This document shows, one piece after another, positions 1-8,291 of a DNA stretch of 64,000 bases. The position numbers and the translations under genes were made by a program. How positions within the stretch are numbered: the stretch's first letter is position 1; every line of letters begins with the position of its first letter. A model generated the notes under the pieces. It was not told the origin of the DNA and ran no database searches. It was given only the letters and a program-made list of their open reading frames with translations. The stretch comes from Streptomyces sp. NBC_00370 (GTDB lineage: Bacteria > Actinomycetota > Actinomycetes > Streptomycetales > Streptomycetaceae). The stretch covers positions 4,495,501 to 4,559,500 of the forward strand of contig NZ_CP107968.1 in assembly GCF_036084755.1 (NCBI RefSeq). The letters run 5' to 3'.

Positions 1-41
1 CGTGAAGGTCCGTTAGCCGCCAGGGCCACGTCGGCTCCGCG

Positions 42-602
42 TCAGCCGTCCGCCTCGGCGGCGCGGGGCCACGGCCGGCCTTCCTTCTCCTCCACCGTCG
101 TGTTGAACCGCCGCAACGCGTCGGCGAGCGTGGCGACTTCGTCCGGGGTCCAGTCCTCCAGCACGGTGCCGAGGCCGTCCGTCGCCCAGGCGCGGTTGGC
201 GCGCAGCTTGCGCAGGCCTTCCGCGGTGATCCGGATCTTGCGTGCCATGCCGCCGTCGGGGTCGGGGATCCGCTCGGCCAGGTCGACGCGGAGCAGCGCC
301 GCCGTCTGGCGGTTGACGGTGGAGGTGTCGAGGCCGAAGGCGTCGGCGAGCTGGCCGATGGACAGCGGCCCTTCGGCTTCGAGCCGGCTGAGCAGCAGAT
401 GGGCGCTGCGCTCCAGCCGGACACCGGGCGGGCACTGGTGGAGGGAGCCCATCGTGGCGTGCCGGCCGACCAGTCTCAGCTCGCGCTCGATCGCCTCGAT
501 CTGCGCGTCCCGCCGCACGTCCCCCTGAGCGTCGCGCTGAGCGTCCCGTCGCGCGGCCTCACGCCGGTCGGGTTCCCGGTCCGTTTCCCGGTCCGTCTGC
601 AC
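42..602 (-). CDS. MarR family transcriptional regulator
   Basis: A 186-residue winged-helix regulator, probably a ligand-responsive dimeric repressor. The GTG start at 602 follows an AGGAGGAA ribosome site at good spacing. The first 35 or so residues are a charged tract of repeated Asp-Arg pairs that MarR proteins usually lack. The helix-turn-helix and wing follow at about residues 70-130, including LSIGQLADAFGLDTSTVNRQ. It is divergent from the MFS transporter gene, and a perfect palindrome lies between them. By analogy with MarR/MFS pairs it likely represses that transporter and perhaps itself. The family call is firm and the ligand unknown. Confidence 0.9.
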   Translation of the reverse strand: MQTDRETDREPDRREAARRDAQRDAQGDVRRDAQIEAIERELRLVGRHATMGSLHQCPPGVRLERSAHLLLSRLEAEGPLSIGQLADAFGLDTSTVNRQTAALLRVDLAERIPDPDGGMARKIRITAEGLRKLRANRAWATDGLGTVLEDWTPDEVATLADALRRFNTTVEEKEGRPWPRAAEADG

Positions 603-675
603 GCCTGTTCCTCCTGGGGCTTTTCACCTGGTTCTCCCCGACCCTACCCCGGCAGATATGCATGGTGCACACGCC

Positions 676-706
676 TTGCATCATGCATACTCTGTGCATG
701 ATGCAA
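676..706. promoter_or_regulatory. Perfect 12-bp inverted repeat, probable MarR operator
   Basis: The arms TTGCATCATGCA and TGCATGATGCAA are exact reverse complements separated by 7 bp. A related partial copy, TGCATGGTGCA, lies just upstream at about 659-669. The palindrome covers the likely ATG codons (698 and 701) of the MFS gene, so a bound dimer would block transcription start and, if the mRNA is leaderless, the first codons. The position between a MarR gene and its probable target supports the operator call; binding itself is inferred. Confidence 0.75.
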
Positions 707-2158
707 GCCTCCCGACCGGACAACAGCAACAGCAACGTCATCGTCGGCGTCCTCGCCGCCGCAGGCATCACCGTCGCCGTGATGCAGACGCTCGTTGTCC
801 CGCTCATCCCTGATCTGCCCCAACTCCTGCACACCTCGGCGGCCAACGCCTCCTGGGCCATCACCGCGACCCTGCTCGGCGGCGCCATCGCGACCCCGGT
901 CGTCGGGCGGCTCGGTGATCTGTACGGCAAGCGGCGGATGCTGCTGATCAGCACCGCCCTGCTGGTCATAGGTTCGCTGGTGTGCGCGCCCGCCGACTCG
1001 TTGACGCCCGTCGTGATCGGCCGCACGCTGCAGGGCTTCGGGATGGGCGTCATCCCGCTCGGCATCAGCATCATGCGGGACGTGCTGCCGGCCGAGAAGC
1101 TCGGTTCGGCCATGGCCGTCATGAGTTCGTCGCTCGGTGTCGGCGGCGCGCTCGGGCTGCCGCTCTCCGCCGCCGTGGCCCAAGGAGCCGACTGGCACGC
1201 GCTGTTCTGGGGCTCGGCCGGGCTCGGCCTCGTCGTCGGGCTGCTGACGCTGCTGCTCGTACCGGAGTCCTCGGTCACCGCCCGTGGCCGCTTCGACGTA
1301 CTCGGCGCGCTCGCCCTCTCCGCGGGGCTGCTGTGTCTGCTGCTGCCCATCTCCAAGGGCGCCGACTGGGGCTGGGGGAGCGGCACGACGCTCGGACTGT
1401 TCGGCGGGGCCGTGGTGATCCTGCTGCTGTGGGGCCTCTGGGAGCTGCGCCACCCCGCCCCGCTGGTCGACCTGCGCACCAGCGGCAAGCGGCCGATCCT
1501 GATGACCAACCTGGCGTCCGTCGTGGTCGGCTTCTCCATGTACGCGATGTCGCTCGTCGCCCCGCAGCTCCTCCAGTTGCCCGGCAGCACCGGGTACGGC
1601 CTCGGCCAGTCCATGCTCGCCGCCGGCCTCTGGATGGCGCCCGCCGGGCTGGTGATGATGGCCGTTTCGCCCTTCGCCGCCAAGGTCTCCGCGGCTTACG
1701 GGCCCAAGCTGTCGCTGCTGGTTGGCGCGCTGATCATCGCTGTCGGTTACGGTGCCGCCCTCGGCCTGATGGGCAGTACGTGGGGCGTGCTGGCGTTCGC
1801 CGCCATCATCAGCGCCGGTGTCGGCTTCGCGTACGCGGCGATGCCCGCGCTCATCATGAGCGCCGTACCGCCGTCGGAGAGCGCGGCGGCCAACGGCCTG
1901 AACAGCCTGGCGCGTTCCATCGGCACGTCGAGTTCCAGCGCGGTCATGGGTGTGGTGCTGGCCCATATGACCACCCGGCTCGGCCCGGTCACGATCCCCA
2001 CCGAGAGCGGCTTCCGCGTCGCCTTCATGATCGGTACGGGTGCGGCGGTGGTCGCCGCGCTGGTCGTCCTCGGCATTCCGGCCCGCGCCAAGATGGGTCC
2101 CTCGCTCGTGGCGACCTCGGCCGTGCCTGTTGTCGACGCCGACCTGTCGAAGCAGTGA
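698..2158 (+). CDS. MFS drug-efflux transporter, DHA2-like
   Basis: About 486 residues with many hydrophobic helices, consistent with a 14-helix proton-coupled multidrug exporter in the membrane. The loop between helices 2 and 3 contains GRLGDLYGKRRML, the MFS signature, and a helix-5 region is rich in Gly and Pro as in drug antiporters. In-frame ATGs occur at 662, 683, 698 and 701. None has a clear ribosome site, so the mRNA may be leaderless; 698 or 701 is preferred because the protein similarity begins after MMQASRP. It is divergent from a MarR gene and overlaps the probable operator. Substrate unknown. Confidence 0.88.
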   Translation: MMQASRPDNSNSNVIVGVLAAAGITVAVMQTLVVPLIPDLPQLLHTSAANASWAITATLLGGAIATPVVGRLGDLYGKRRMLLISTALLVIGSLVCAPADSLTPVVIGRTLQGFGMGVIPLGISIMRDVLPAEKLGSAMAVMSSSLGVGGALGLPLSAAVAQGADWHALFWGSAGLGLVVGLLTLLLVPESSVTARGRFDVLGALALSAGLLCLLLPISKGADWGWGSGTTLGLFGGAVVILLLWGLWELRHPAPLVDLRTSGKRPILMTNLASVVVGFSMYAMSLVAPQLLQLPGSTGYGLGQSMLAAGLWMAPAGLVMMAVSPFAAKVSAAYGPKLSLLVGALIIAVGYGAALGLMGSTWGVLAFAAIISAGVGFAYAAMPALIMSAVPPSESAAANGLNSLARSIGTSSSSAVMGVVLAHMTTRLGPVTIPTESGFRVAFMIGTGAAVVAALVVLGIPARAKMGPSLVATSAVPVVDADLSKQ

Positions 2159-2168
2159 CGGAGCTTTA

Positions 2169-2185
2169 CTGCACATAGGTTGCAG
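2169..2185. promoter_or_regulatory. Nur-like nickel-responsive operator
   Basis: The 17-bp sequence CTGCAC-N5-TTGCAG is an interrupted palindrome. It fits the half-site layout reported for the Streptomyces nickel regulator Nur, tTGCaa-N5-ttGCAA, in its TGCA cores and N5 spacing. It lies about 60 bp before the likely start of a nickel/cobalt permease gene, where repression by nickel-bound Nur would make sense. The match is imperfect at the outer bases. Confidence 0.5.
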
Positions 2186-2245
2186 TTACGGGCACGGCGC
2201 ACCAAGGTGGCGAAAGCAGACCCACCGAAGGAAGGCCGCCGCACC

Positions 2246-3475
2246 GTGCTCACCGTGTCGTCCGACACCCAGCCTCAGCCCCCCGCCGGATCAGGACCCG
2301 AACCAGGACCCGAATCAGGGACCGCACCGGGTACCCCACCCGGTGCGGGGGCGGGGGGCTCTCGCTGGAGTCGCGTCCGTGCCTCGATGACCCGCGAGGA
2401 GTGGACCCGGCTCGGCGGCATGGGCGCCTTCGTCCTCGCGCTGCACGTCATCGGCTGGGTCACACTCGTGGCGGTCGTCGCCCCCGAGCACCACAAGGTC
2501 GGTACGCAGGCCTTCGGGATCGGTATCGGCGTCACCGCGTACACGCTGGGCATGCGGCACGCCTTCGACGCCGACCACATCGCCGCGATCGACAACACGA
2601 CCCGCAAGCTCATGGGCGAGGGGCAGCGGCCGCTGTCCGTCGGCTTCTGGTTCTCCCTCGGCCACTCCAGCATCGTCTTCGGCCTCGCGGTCCTGCTCTC
2701 GCTCGGGATCAAGACCCTCGCCGGGCCCGTCGAGGACGACGGCTCGCGGCTGCACGACGTCACCGGGCTGATCGGTACGACGGTCTCCGGCGCCTTCCTC
2801 TATCTGATCGCCGCGATCAATCTGATCATCCTCATCGGCCTGTGGAAGGTCTTCCGGGGGATGCGCTCGGGCCGCTTCGACGAGGGCGCGCTGGAGCGGC
2901 AGCTCAACAACCGCGGTCTGATGAACCGGCTGCTCGGCCGGGTCACGAAGTCGATCACCAAGCCGTGGCAGATGTACCCCCTCGGCCTGCTCTTCGGGCT
3001 CGGCTTCGACACGGCTACCGAGATCGCGCTGCTCGTGCTCGCCGGGTCGGGCGCCGCTTCCGGGCTGCCCTGGTACGCGATCCTCTGCCTGCCGGTCCTC
3101 TTCGCCGCCGGTATGTCGCTGCTCGACACCATCGACGGCTCGTTCATGAACTTCGCCTACGGCTGGGCCTTCTCCAAGCCCGTCCGCAAGGTCTACTACA
3201 ACCTCACCATCACGGGCCTTTCGGTGGCCGTGGCCCTGATCATCGGCACGGTCGAACTGCTCGGCCTGCTCGCCGACCAGCTCGGGCTGCACGGGCTGTT
3301 CTGGGACTGGGTGGGCGGGCTCGACCTGAACATCGTCGGGTTCGTGATCGTCGGGCTGTTCTTCGTCACGTGGGTGCTGGCGCTGCTGGTGTGGAAGTAC
3401 GGCCGGATCGAGGAGAAGTGGAGCGCGGACCTGCGGCCCGTCCAGGCCTTGCCGGCGGATGGACGGGCCGACTGA
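2246..3475 (+). CDS. HoxN/NixA-family nickel/cobalt permease (NiCoT)
   Basis: About 409 residues from a GTG start at 2246 that follows a GAAGGAAGG ribosome site; an in-frame TTG at 2180 lies inside the putative operator and is less likely. The NiCoT signature RHAFDADHIAAIDNTTR gives the H-X4-D-H metal-selectivity motif in helix 2. Later signatures include GLGFDTATEIALL and GMSLLDTIDGSFMNFAYGW. Roughly eight membrane helices are visible, as in the family. The N-terminus is a Pro/Gly-rich tail. It imports Ni2+ or Co2+, probably for Ni-SOD, urease or hydrogenase. The upstream Nur-like box suggests nickel control. Confidence 0.9.
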   Translation: MLTVSSDTQPQPPAGSGPEPGPESGTAPGTPPGAGAGGSRWSRVRASMTREEWTRLGGMGAFVLALHVIGWVTLVAVVAPEHHKVGTQAFGIGIGVTAYTLGMRHAFDADHIAAIDNTTRKLMGEGQRPLSVGFWFSLGHSSIVFGLAVLLSLGIKTLAGPVEDDGSRLHDVTGLIGTTVSGAFLYLIAAINLIILIGLWKVFRGMRSGRFDEGALERQLNNRGLMNRLLGRVTKSITKPWQMYPLGLLFGLGFDTATEIALLVLAGSGAASGLPWYAILCLPVLFAAGMSLLDTIDGSFMNFAYGWAFSKPVRKVYYNLTITGLSVAVALIIGTVELLGLLADQLGLHGLFWDWVGGLDLNIVGFVIVGLFFVTWVLALLVWKYGRIEEKWSADLRPVQALPADGRAD

Positions 3476-3523
3476 CGGGCCCTGCTGCTGCTTTCGGCTC
3501 AGCTCAGCGCAGTTCGGCTCAGC

Positions 3524-4207
3524 TCAGCGCTGCGCCGCCGCCAGTGCCGCCGATACGTCGGCCGCCGAGGCGGGGCCGCCGGGCTGCGACATGAAGTCGT
3601 CACCGGGCGTCGAGGCGAACGGCTTCCCGTACGCGGGCGTCCCCGGCTCGTAGCGCCATCCCTCGGCCAGCGGGCCCGCGTCGAACGCGTCGTACCCGAG
3701 CGCGTCCAGCAGCTCCGTCGCCTTCGCCTTCGCCGCGGCGTCGTCACCCGCGATCGGCAGCGCCGTACGGTCGGCCGCGCCCTTGGGGCGGGACAGGTCG
3801 GCGAGGTGCTTGAAGAAGATGTTGTTGAAGACCTTCACGACATGCGACTGGTCCAGGTGGTCCTGGAGCAGCTCACTGCTCGTGGTCTTCGCCGCGTCCA
3901 GCTCGGCGATCTGGCCGTCACGCTGCGGGTAGTAGTTGTTCGTGTCGAGAACGGTCTTGCCGATCAGCGGCTCCTGCGGCACCTGCTGATACGCCTTGAG
4001 CGGGATCGTCACCACGACCCAGTCCCCGGCTGCCGCCGCCTCCGCCGCCGTAGCCGCCCTGGCCCGCGGGCCGAGCTCGGCGACGAGGTCGGAGAGCGTC
4101 TCGGGCCCGCGTGAGTTGCTGACCACCACGTCGAGTCCGCCGGCGACGGCGAGCCGCGCCAGAGTGCTGCCGATATGTCCACTGCCAATGAGTCCAAGAG
4201 TTGCCAT
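3524..4207 (-). CDS. NADPH-dependent F420 reductase-like oxidoreductase
   Basis: A 227-residue Rossmann protein. The dinucleotide-binding loop GLIGSGHIGSTLARLA is at the N-terminus and SNSRGPETL follows where NADP phosphate is contacted. Conserved stretches such as VVVTIPLKAYQQVP and VLDTNNYYPQRDG match the F420:NADP oxidoreductase-like family. Streptomyces has several such paralogues, so the true substrate may be F420 or a different carbonyl. The gene stands alone, with the divergently oriented permease ending 48 bp away. Confidence 0.8.
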   Translation of the reverse strand: MATLGLIGSGHIGSTLARLAVAGGLDVVVSNSRGPETLSDLVAELGPRARAATAAEAAAAGDWVVVTIPLKAYQQVPQEPLIGKTVLDTNNYYPQRDGQIAELDAAKTTSSELLQDHLDQSHVVKVFNNIFFKHLADLSRPKGAADRTALPIAGDDAAAKAKATELLDALGYDAFDAGPLAEGWRYEPGTPAYGKPFASTPGDDFMSQPGGPASAADVSAALAAAQR

Positions 4208-4298
4208 ACCTGCTGGAACGAGCCTTCGGAGCGATCTGTTCCGCCGCCGTAGCGGGACGGCTCAAGAAGCACCCGCACGGCGGCGACCGTGCGCGCTT

Positions 4299-5225
4299 TT
4301 ACCGCTGACCGACGAGCACGGTCACCGTGTTGTTCCGCGCCCGGTTCGCCGTCGAGTCGTCGGGGAACGGCGGCCGGGCCGTGCCGGTGCTGCGGATGCC
4401 GATCGCGGTGAGCGGGATGCCGCCGCTGCCGGCCAGTGCCTCGGCGGCCGTCTGCGCCCGGGTGAAACCCAGGTTGATCCGGTCCGGGTACGGGCTGTCC
4501 GGCGGGAGCGGGGTGTCGTCCGTGTGGCCGGTGATCACGAGCGGACCGCTCGCCCCCGCCGAGGCGAGCCGGTCGCCGAGGGCCCGCAGGGCCTCCGTAC
4601 CGGCCGGTGTCAGCGTCGCGTCCTGCCCGAACAGCCCCTCGTCGAAGGTGATCAGCTGCCCGTCGCCCTGCCGGGTCACCGTCGTCCCCGGCCCTGACAA
4701 GTCCACCACCGCAGGCGGGAGTTGCGCACGCAGGGTGTCGAGCCGCCCGGCCAGATCCCGCTGTTCGCGCTGTACCGCAGCCAGTCGCCTCCCGACCGCC
4801 GGGTCCGGCGGCGCCGGGTCGGCGGCCACCGGGAGCAGCACCCCGGCGACCACGGCCCCGGCCGTCGCCAGTACGACCACGGCGACGCCCCACCGGCGGC
4901 CCGCCGTCGGCCGGTACCGCCGGGCCTGGAGCGCGGCGATCCGCCGTCGTCCCGCCATGGCAGCGACGGCCACCGGAGCGTCGGCGGGTGCCGAGGCCAG
5001 CACCCGCGCCCAGCAGGCGTCAGCCTCCGCCAGCTCGCCCCGTTGCGCGTGCAGCCGCGCCAGCAGATCCTGGACCACCGGGTCGTCACTGCTGTCACCG
5101 CCCAGCTCGTCCAGGGCGCCCCTGGCGTCCGCGTACCGGCCCAGCCGCGCCGAGTCCAGCGCACGGACCAGCGGCGCCGGACGGCCGGCCGTGGTCGTGG
5201 CAGCGGCCGTGGCGTTGGCCCTCAT
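4299..5225 (-). CDS. TPR-like/OmpA-domain membrane protein
   Basis: 308 residues in three parts. Residues 20-100 are helical and TPR-like, a single membrane helix (VAVVVLATAGAVVAGVLL) lies near residue 120, and the C-terminal part is an OmpA/MotB-like domain with LVITGHTDD, NLGFTRAQTAAEAL and NRARNNTVTV. OmpA-like domains usually bind peptidoglycan, so the protein probably spans the membrane with the OmpA part outside. It starts with an ATGA overlap on the Hsp70 stop and is the last gene of the chaperone-like operon. A cell-envelope anchor for that operon is an inference. Confidence 0.78.
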   Translation of the reverse strand: MRANATAAATTTAGRPAPLVRALDSARLGRYADARGALDELGGDSSDDPVVQDLLARLHAQRGELAEADACWARVLASAPADAPVAVAAMAGRRRIAALQARRYRPTAGRRWGVAVVVLATAGAVVAGVLLPVAADPAPPDPAVGRRLAAVQREQRDLAGRLDTLRAQLPPAVVDLSGPGTTVTRQGDGQLITFDEGLFGQDATLTPAGTEALRALGDRLASAGASGPLVITGHTDDTPLPPDSPYPDRINLGFTRAQTAAEALAGSGGIPLTAIGIRSTGTARPPFPDDSTANRARNNTVTVLVGQR

Positions 5226-7744
5226 CGCTGCGCCCGCACCGTCGTGTCGACGCTGCCGTCGGCCACGACGGCGTCCCTCGGCAGCAACCGCCGCAGCTGG
5301 ATGACGAGATTGCGTACGCGGGCGGTGTCCTGCGCGGCGACCGCCGCCTCGCCCTCGTGCAGCAGCCGCTGGATTCGTCCGTCGGCGCTGGCCGCCAACT
5401 GCTCCTTCAGGGACATGAATTGCAGCACCGGAAGCCGTCCCGACGCGTCCAGCACCTGCAGTCCGACGTTGCGTACTGCCTCGCTCGCGTGGTCGACCAG
5501 CGTCGGGTCGCCCGAGGTGATCGCAGCGTCCAGCTCCGCCTCCGCCTCGCGCAGGGCGCTCTTGGCGTGCCCGTCGCCGTACTCCTCGATCACCTCGCGC
5601 ACCCAGTCCCGTACCGACTCGGCCTCCTGCACGAGCCGGGGCAGTACGAGCGCGTCCTCCGCCTCGTCCAGCGCCGACTCGGCCTTCCTGAGCAACTCCT
5701 GTGCGATGGCGGGCCCGTCGGGGTTGACGTCGGCCGAGTCCAGCTCGCGGCTGATGCCTTCGAGCCCGCCCCGCTGGTCGAACGCGTCGAGCAGCTCCGT
5801 CGTACGGCCCGCCTGCGACGTCGCCGAACGGCGGCGCAGCTCCTCGTACTGGGCGGTGACAGCGGCGCCCTGCCCGCGCAGCTCCTCGACGTCGGGGGTG
5901 TCCCGCCCCAGCTCGACGTCGATCTCGAACTCCTCGTCCAGGATGGGGATGTACGCGTCGACGTGCGTGCGGAAGCTCTCGTCGATCTCCACCAGGACCT
6001 CGATCTCGCTGCCCGCCGGCACGTCACGCGCGATCTCGTCGGGGCGGATGTCGAGCTGGCCGACCATCGAGTTGCGGTCGGCCCTCGCCCGTTCGCCCTG
6101 CACGATCGGCACCCTGATCAGGCCGGTGTGCTGGCCGCGCCGCACCTCGACCGTGGACTCCAGGACGATCCGCCCCTCGGCCGGCAGTTCCGTGCCCTTG
6201 CGCAGGATCCACGCCACCTCGTTGCCCTCCACCCACACCCCGAAGGAATGGCTCAGCGTGGCGTCGCCGCCCTCCATCGCCATTTGCTGGTAGGAAGTGG
6301 TGGCAGGGCTCGTCGGCACCAACGTGCCCTGCGGGGTGCGGAATTCGATGGCGTATGTGTTGTGCGCTGCCCGTGCCTTCAGCCGCGCGGTGAAGCTGCC
6401 GCTCGCCCCGAGCGGCACCTGACCGCTGCGCCATTCCAGCTCGTTGTCGGCCGTGTTGACGAACTCGACGGTGTAGCCCGTCCAGTCCCGGGCGCCGGCC
6501 TCGGCGTCCTGCGCCGTCCTGGCCTGCCCGCCGACCAGCGGCTCCGTGCTGCGGCCGGTCGGCTTGTGCGCGAAGTCCAGCAGGACGTCGCCGACTTCGG
6601 CGGCCCGGTCCTTGGCCCCGTGCGGCAGCCGCTGCGTACGCGCGAAGACGGCGGCGCCGCGCGCCACCACGGTCACCGGGTCGAGGCTGTGGTCCAGCCG
6701 GATCCCGAGCCCGTCGGCGGGGTCGGCGAGCAGGTCACGCAGGGCGGGCGCCAGCGTCGCGCCGCCGACCAGCAGGACCCGTTCGATGTTGCCTGGCGCC
6801 AGGCTCTTCTCCGCGAGCGCCTTGCGGCACAGCTCGACCGAGCGCCGGTACAGGGGCATCGCCACCCGCTCCACGTCGGCGCGGGTCACCTCGTGCACGA
6901 ACGGGATCCGGTCGCCCCGCGCGTCGGACAGTTCGACGTCCACCTCGACGGCCGCCATGTGCGACAGCTCGATCTTGGCTTCCTCCGCAGCGAGTTTGAG
7001 CTTCGCGATGTTCGCCGCCTGGAGCGGGTCGGAGCGCTCCAGCGACGCGAGCCCCGGGTGCGCGGCGCGCGCGGCCGGGATCAGGATCTCCTCGACGAGC
7101 AGCCAGTCGATCAGCTTGCCGCCGAGGAAGTTGTCGCCCGCGTGGTTCACGACGGTGAACTCGCCGTCCTGGACCTGGATCACGGCCGCGTCGAACGTAC
7201 CGCCGCCGAGGTCGTACACCAGCCAGAAGCCGCGCCTCGGCACATCGGTCGCGACCGCGCTGTACGCCCAGGCCGCCGCCGTCGGCTCCTGGAGCAGCGG
7301 CGCGAACTCAAGCCCGGCGAGCGCGGCGGCCCGCCGGGTCGCGTCGCACTGATCGAGTTCGAAGGCCGCCGGTACGGTGATGATGGCGGCGCCGATCTCC
7401 TCGCCGTACGCGCGCCGGACGTCCTGCCTGACCGACTTCAGCACCTCGGCGGACAGTTCCTCGGGTGACATCGTGCGCCCGGAGCCCGCGAAGCCGCGCG
7501 CCGCGTCCCGTACCCCCATCTGGAGTTTGAACTCGGCGTGGGTGTTGGCCGGATCGGCGTCGAGCTTGTTCCTGGCGCGCTTGCCGACCAGCACGTGCCC
7601 TGACCGGTTGATGTGGACGGCCGAAGGGGTGTACTCGTCGCGGAGGTTGTTGCGGACGATGTCCGCGTCGGCGCCCGTCGACATGGCGATGGCGCTGTTG
7701 GTGGTGCCCAGGTCGATGCCGAAGTCAACGGTCTCGCGAGCCAT
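5222..7744 (-). CDS. Hsp70 (DnaK-like) protein with long C-terminal extension
   Basis: 840 residues from ATG 7744, preceded by GGAAGGAGAG. The actin-fold ATPase is intact: DFGIDLGTTNSAIAM (phosphate 1), VYDLGGGTFDAAV (phosphate 2) and VLLVGGATLAPALRDLL (adenosine). A beta-rich segment follows at about residues 400-560, then a long charged helical region to the end. It is longer than housekeeping DnaK (about 620) and lacks its EEVD-like acidic tail. It overlaps the GrpE-like gene by 20 bp and the TPR-OmpA gene by 4 bp, so it is a dedicated chaperone of this operon. Client unknown. Confidence 0.9.
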   Translation of the reverse strand: MARETVDFGIDLGTTNSAIAMSTGADADIVRNNLRDEYTPSAVHINRSGHVLVGKRARNKLDADPANTHAEFKLQMGVRDAARGFAGSGRTMSPEELSAEVLKSVRQDVRRAYGEEIGAAIITVPAAFELDQCDATRRAAALAGLEFAPLLQEPTAAAWAYSAVATDVPRRGFWLVYDLGGGTFDAAVIQVQDGEFTVVNHAGDNFLGGKLIDWLLVEEILIPAARAAHPGLASLERSDPLQAANIAKLKLAAEEAKIELSHMAAVEVDVELSDARGDRIPFVHEVTRADVERVAMPLYRRSVELCRKALAEKSLAPGNIERVLLVGGATLAPALRDLLADPADGLGIRLDHSLDPVTVVARGAAVFARTQRLPHGAKDRAAEVGDVLLDFAHKPTGRSTEPLVGGQARTAQDAEAGARDWTGYTVEFVNTADNELEWRSGQVPLGASGSFTARLKARAAHNTYAIEFRTPQGTLVPTSPATTSYQQMAMEGGDATLSHSFGVWVEGNEVAWILRKGTELPAEGRIVLESTVEVRRGQHTGLIRVPIVQGERARADRNSMVGQLDIRPDEIARDVPAGSEIEVLVEIDESFRTHVDAYIPILDEEFEIDVELGRDTPDVEELRGQGAAVTAQYEELRRRSATSQAGRTTELLDAFDQRGGLEGISRELDSADVNPDGPAIAQELLRKAESALDEAEDALVLPRLVQEAESVRDWVREVIEEYGDGHAKSALREAEAELDAAITSGDPTLVDHASEAVRNVGLQVLDASGRLPVLQFMSLKEQLAASADGRIQRLLHEGEAAVAAQDTARVRNLVIQLRRLLPRDAVVADGSVDTTVRAQR

Positions 7745-8291
7745 GGTCCTGCTCTCCTTCCGGTTGGGCCACGATGACTTGGCCCGTCTGAATGCAGCGG
7801 CCGTCCCGGTAGACCGAGGGCCGGACTGTCTCGTGCACGGTCTCCCGCGTCGCGTGCGGGGTGGGCTGGTAGGCGAGTACGTCGAGGGCGAGCCCGATGT
7901 CGTACTCCATGCCGTCGTGGTCGTGGATCTGCACTCCGGCCTTGGCGAGGGCGTCCTGCGCGGCCCGCAGATGCCGGGCGGCCTTGGGCGCTCGGCGCGA
8001 CGACGCACGGCCCCCGTTGCCGCTGTCGCGGTCTTCGGCGGTCGGCTCGGTGAGCTTCTTGCCGAGCCGCCACAGCTGGGTGGCGAGATCGGCCAGCGCC
8101 GAGTCGGGCGGGTGGGGTACGGCGTCCTGGGGCGCCGACTCGACGCGCGGAGACGGGAGTTCGGGGCGCGGCGGCTGGTGGGCCTGCGTGGGGATGCGGA
8201 ACTCCGGCGGGAAGTGCCGCTGTCGCAGCCGCCCGCGCAGTCCGGCCCGAGGCGCCTCGCGGTCGCCGTCGCTGGCGCGGTCGCGTTTCAC
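7725..8291 (-). CDS. GrpE-like nucleotide exchange factor
   Basis: 188 residues from a GTG start that overlaps the upstream stop as GTGA. The N-terminal 70 residues are basic and Pro-rich. The rest has a helical segment (LATQLWRLGKKL) and a C-terminal beta part, RPSVYRDGRCIQTGQVIVAQP split across its end, whose layout resembles the GrpE head domain. Its place immediately before an Hsp70 gene supports the role of ADP-release factor for that Hsp70. Sequence similarity is weak, so the call relies partly on context. Confidence 0.6.
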   Translation of the reverse strand: MKRDRASDGDREAPRAGLRGRLRQRHFPPEFRIPTQAHQPPRPELPSPRVESAPQDAVPHPPDSALADLATQLWRLGKKLTEPTAEDRDSGNGGRASSRRAPKAARHLRAAQDALAKAGVQIHDHDGMEYDIGLALDVLAYQPTPHATRETVHETVRPSVYRDGRCIQTGQVIVAQPEGEQDHGSRDR

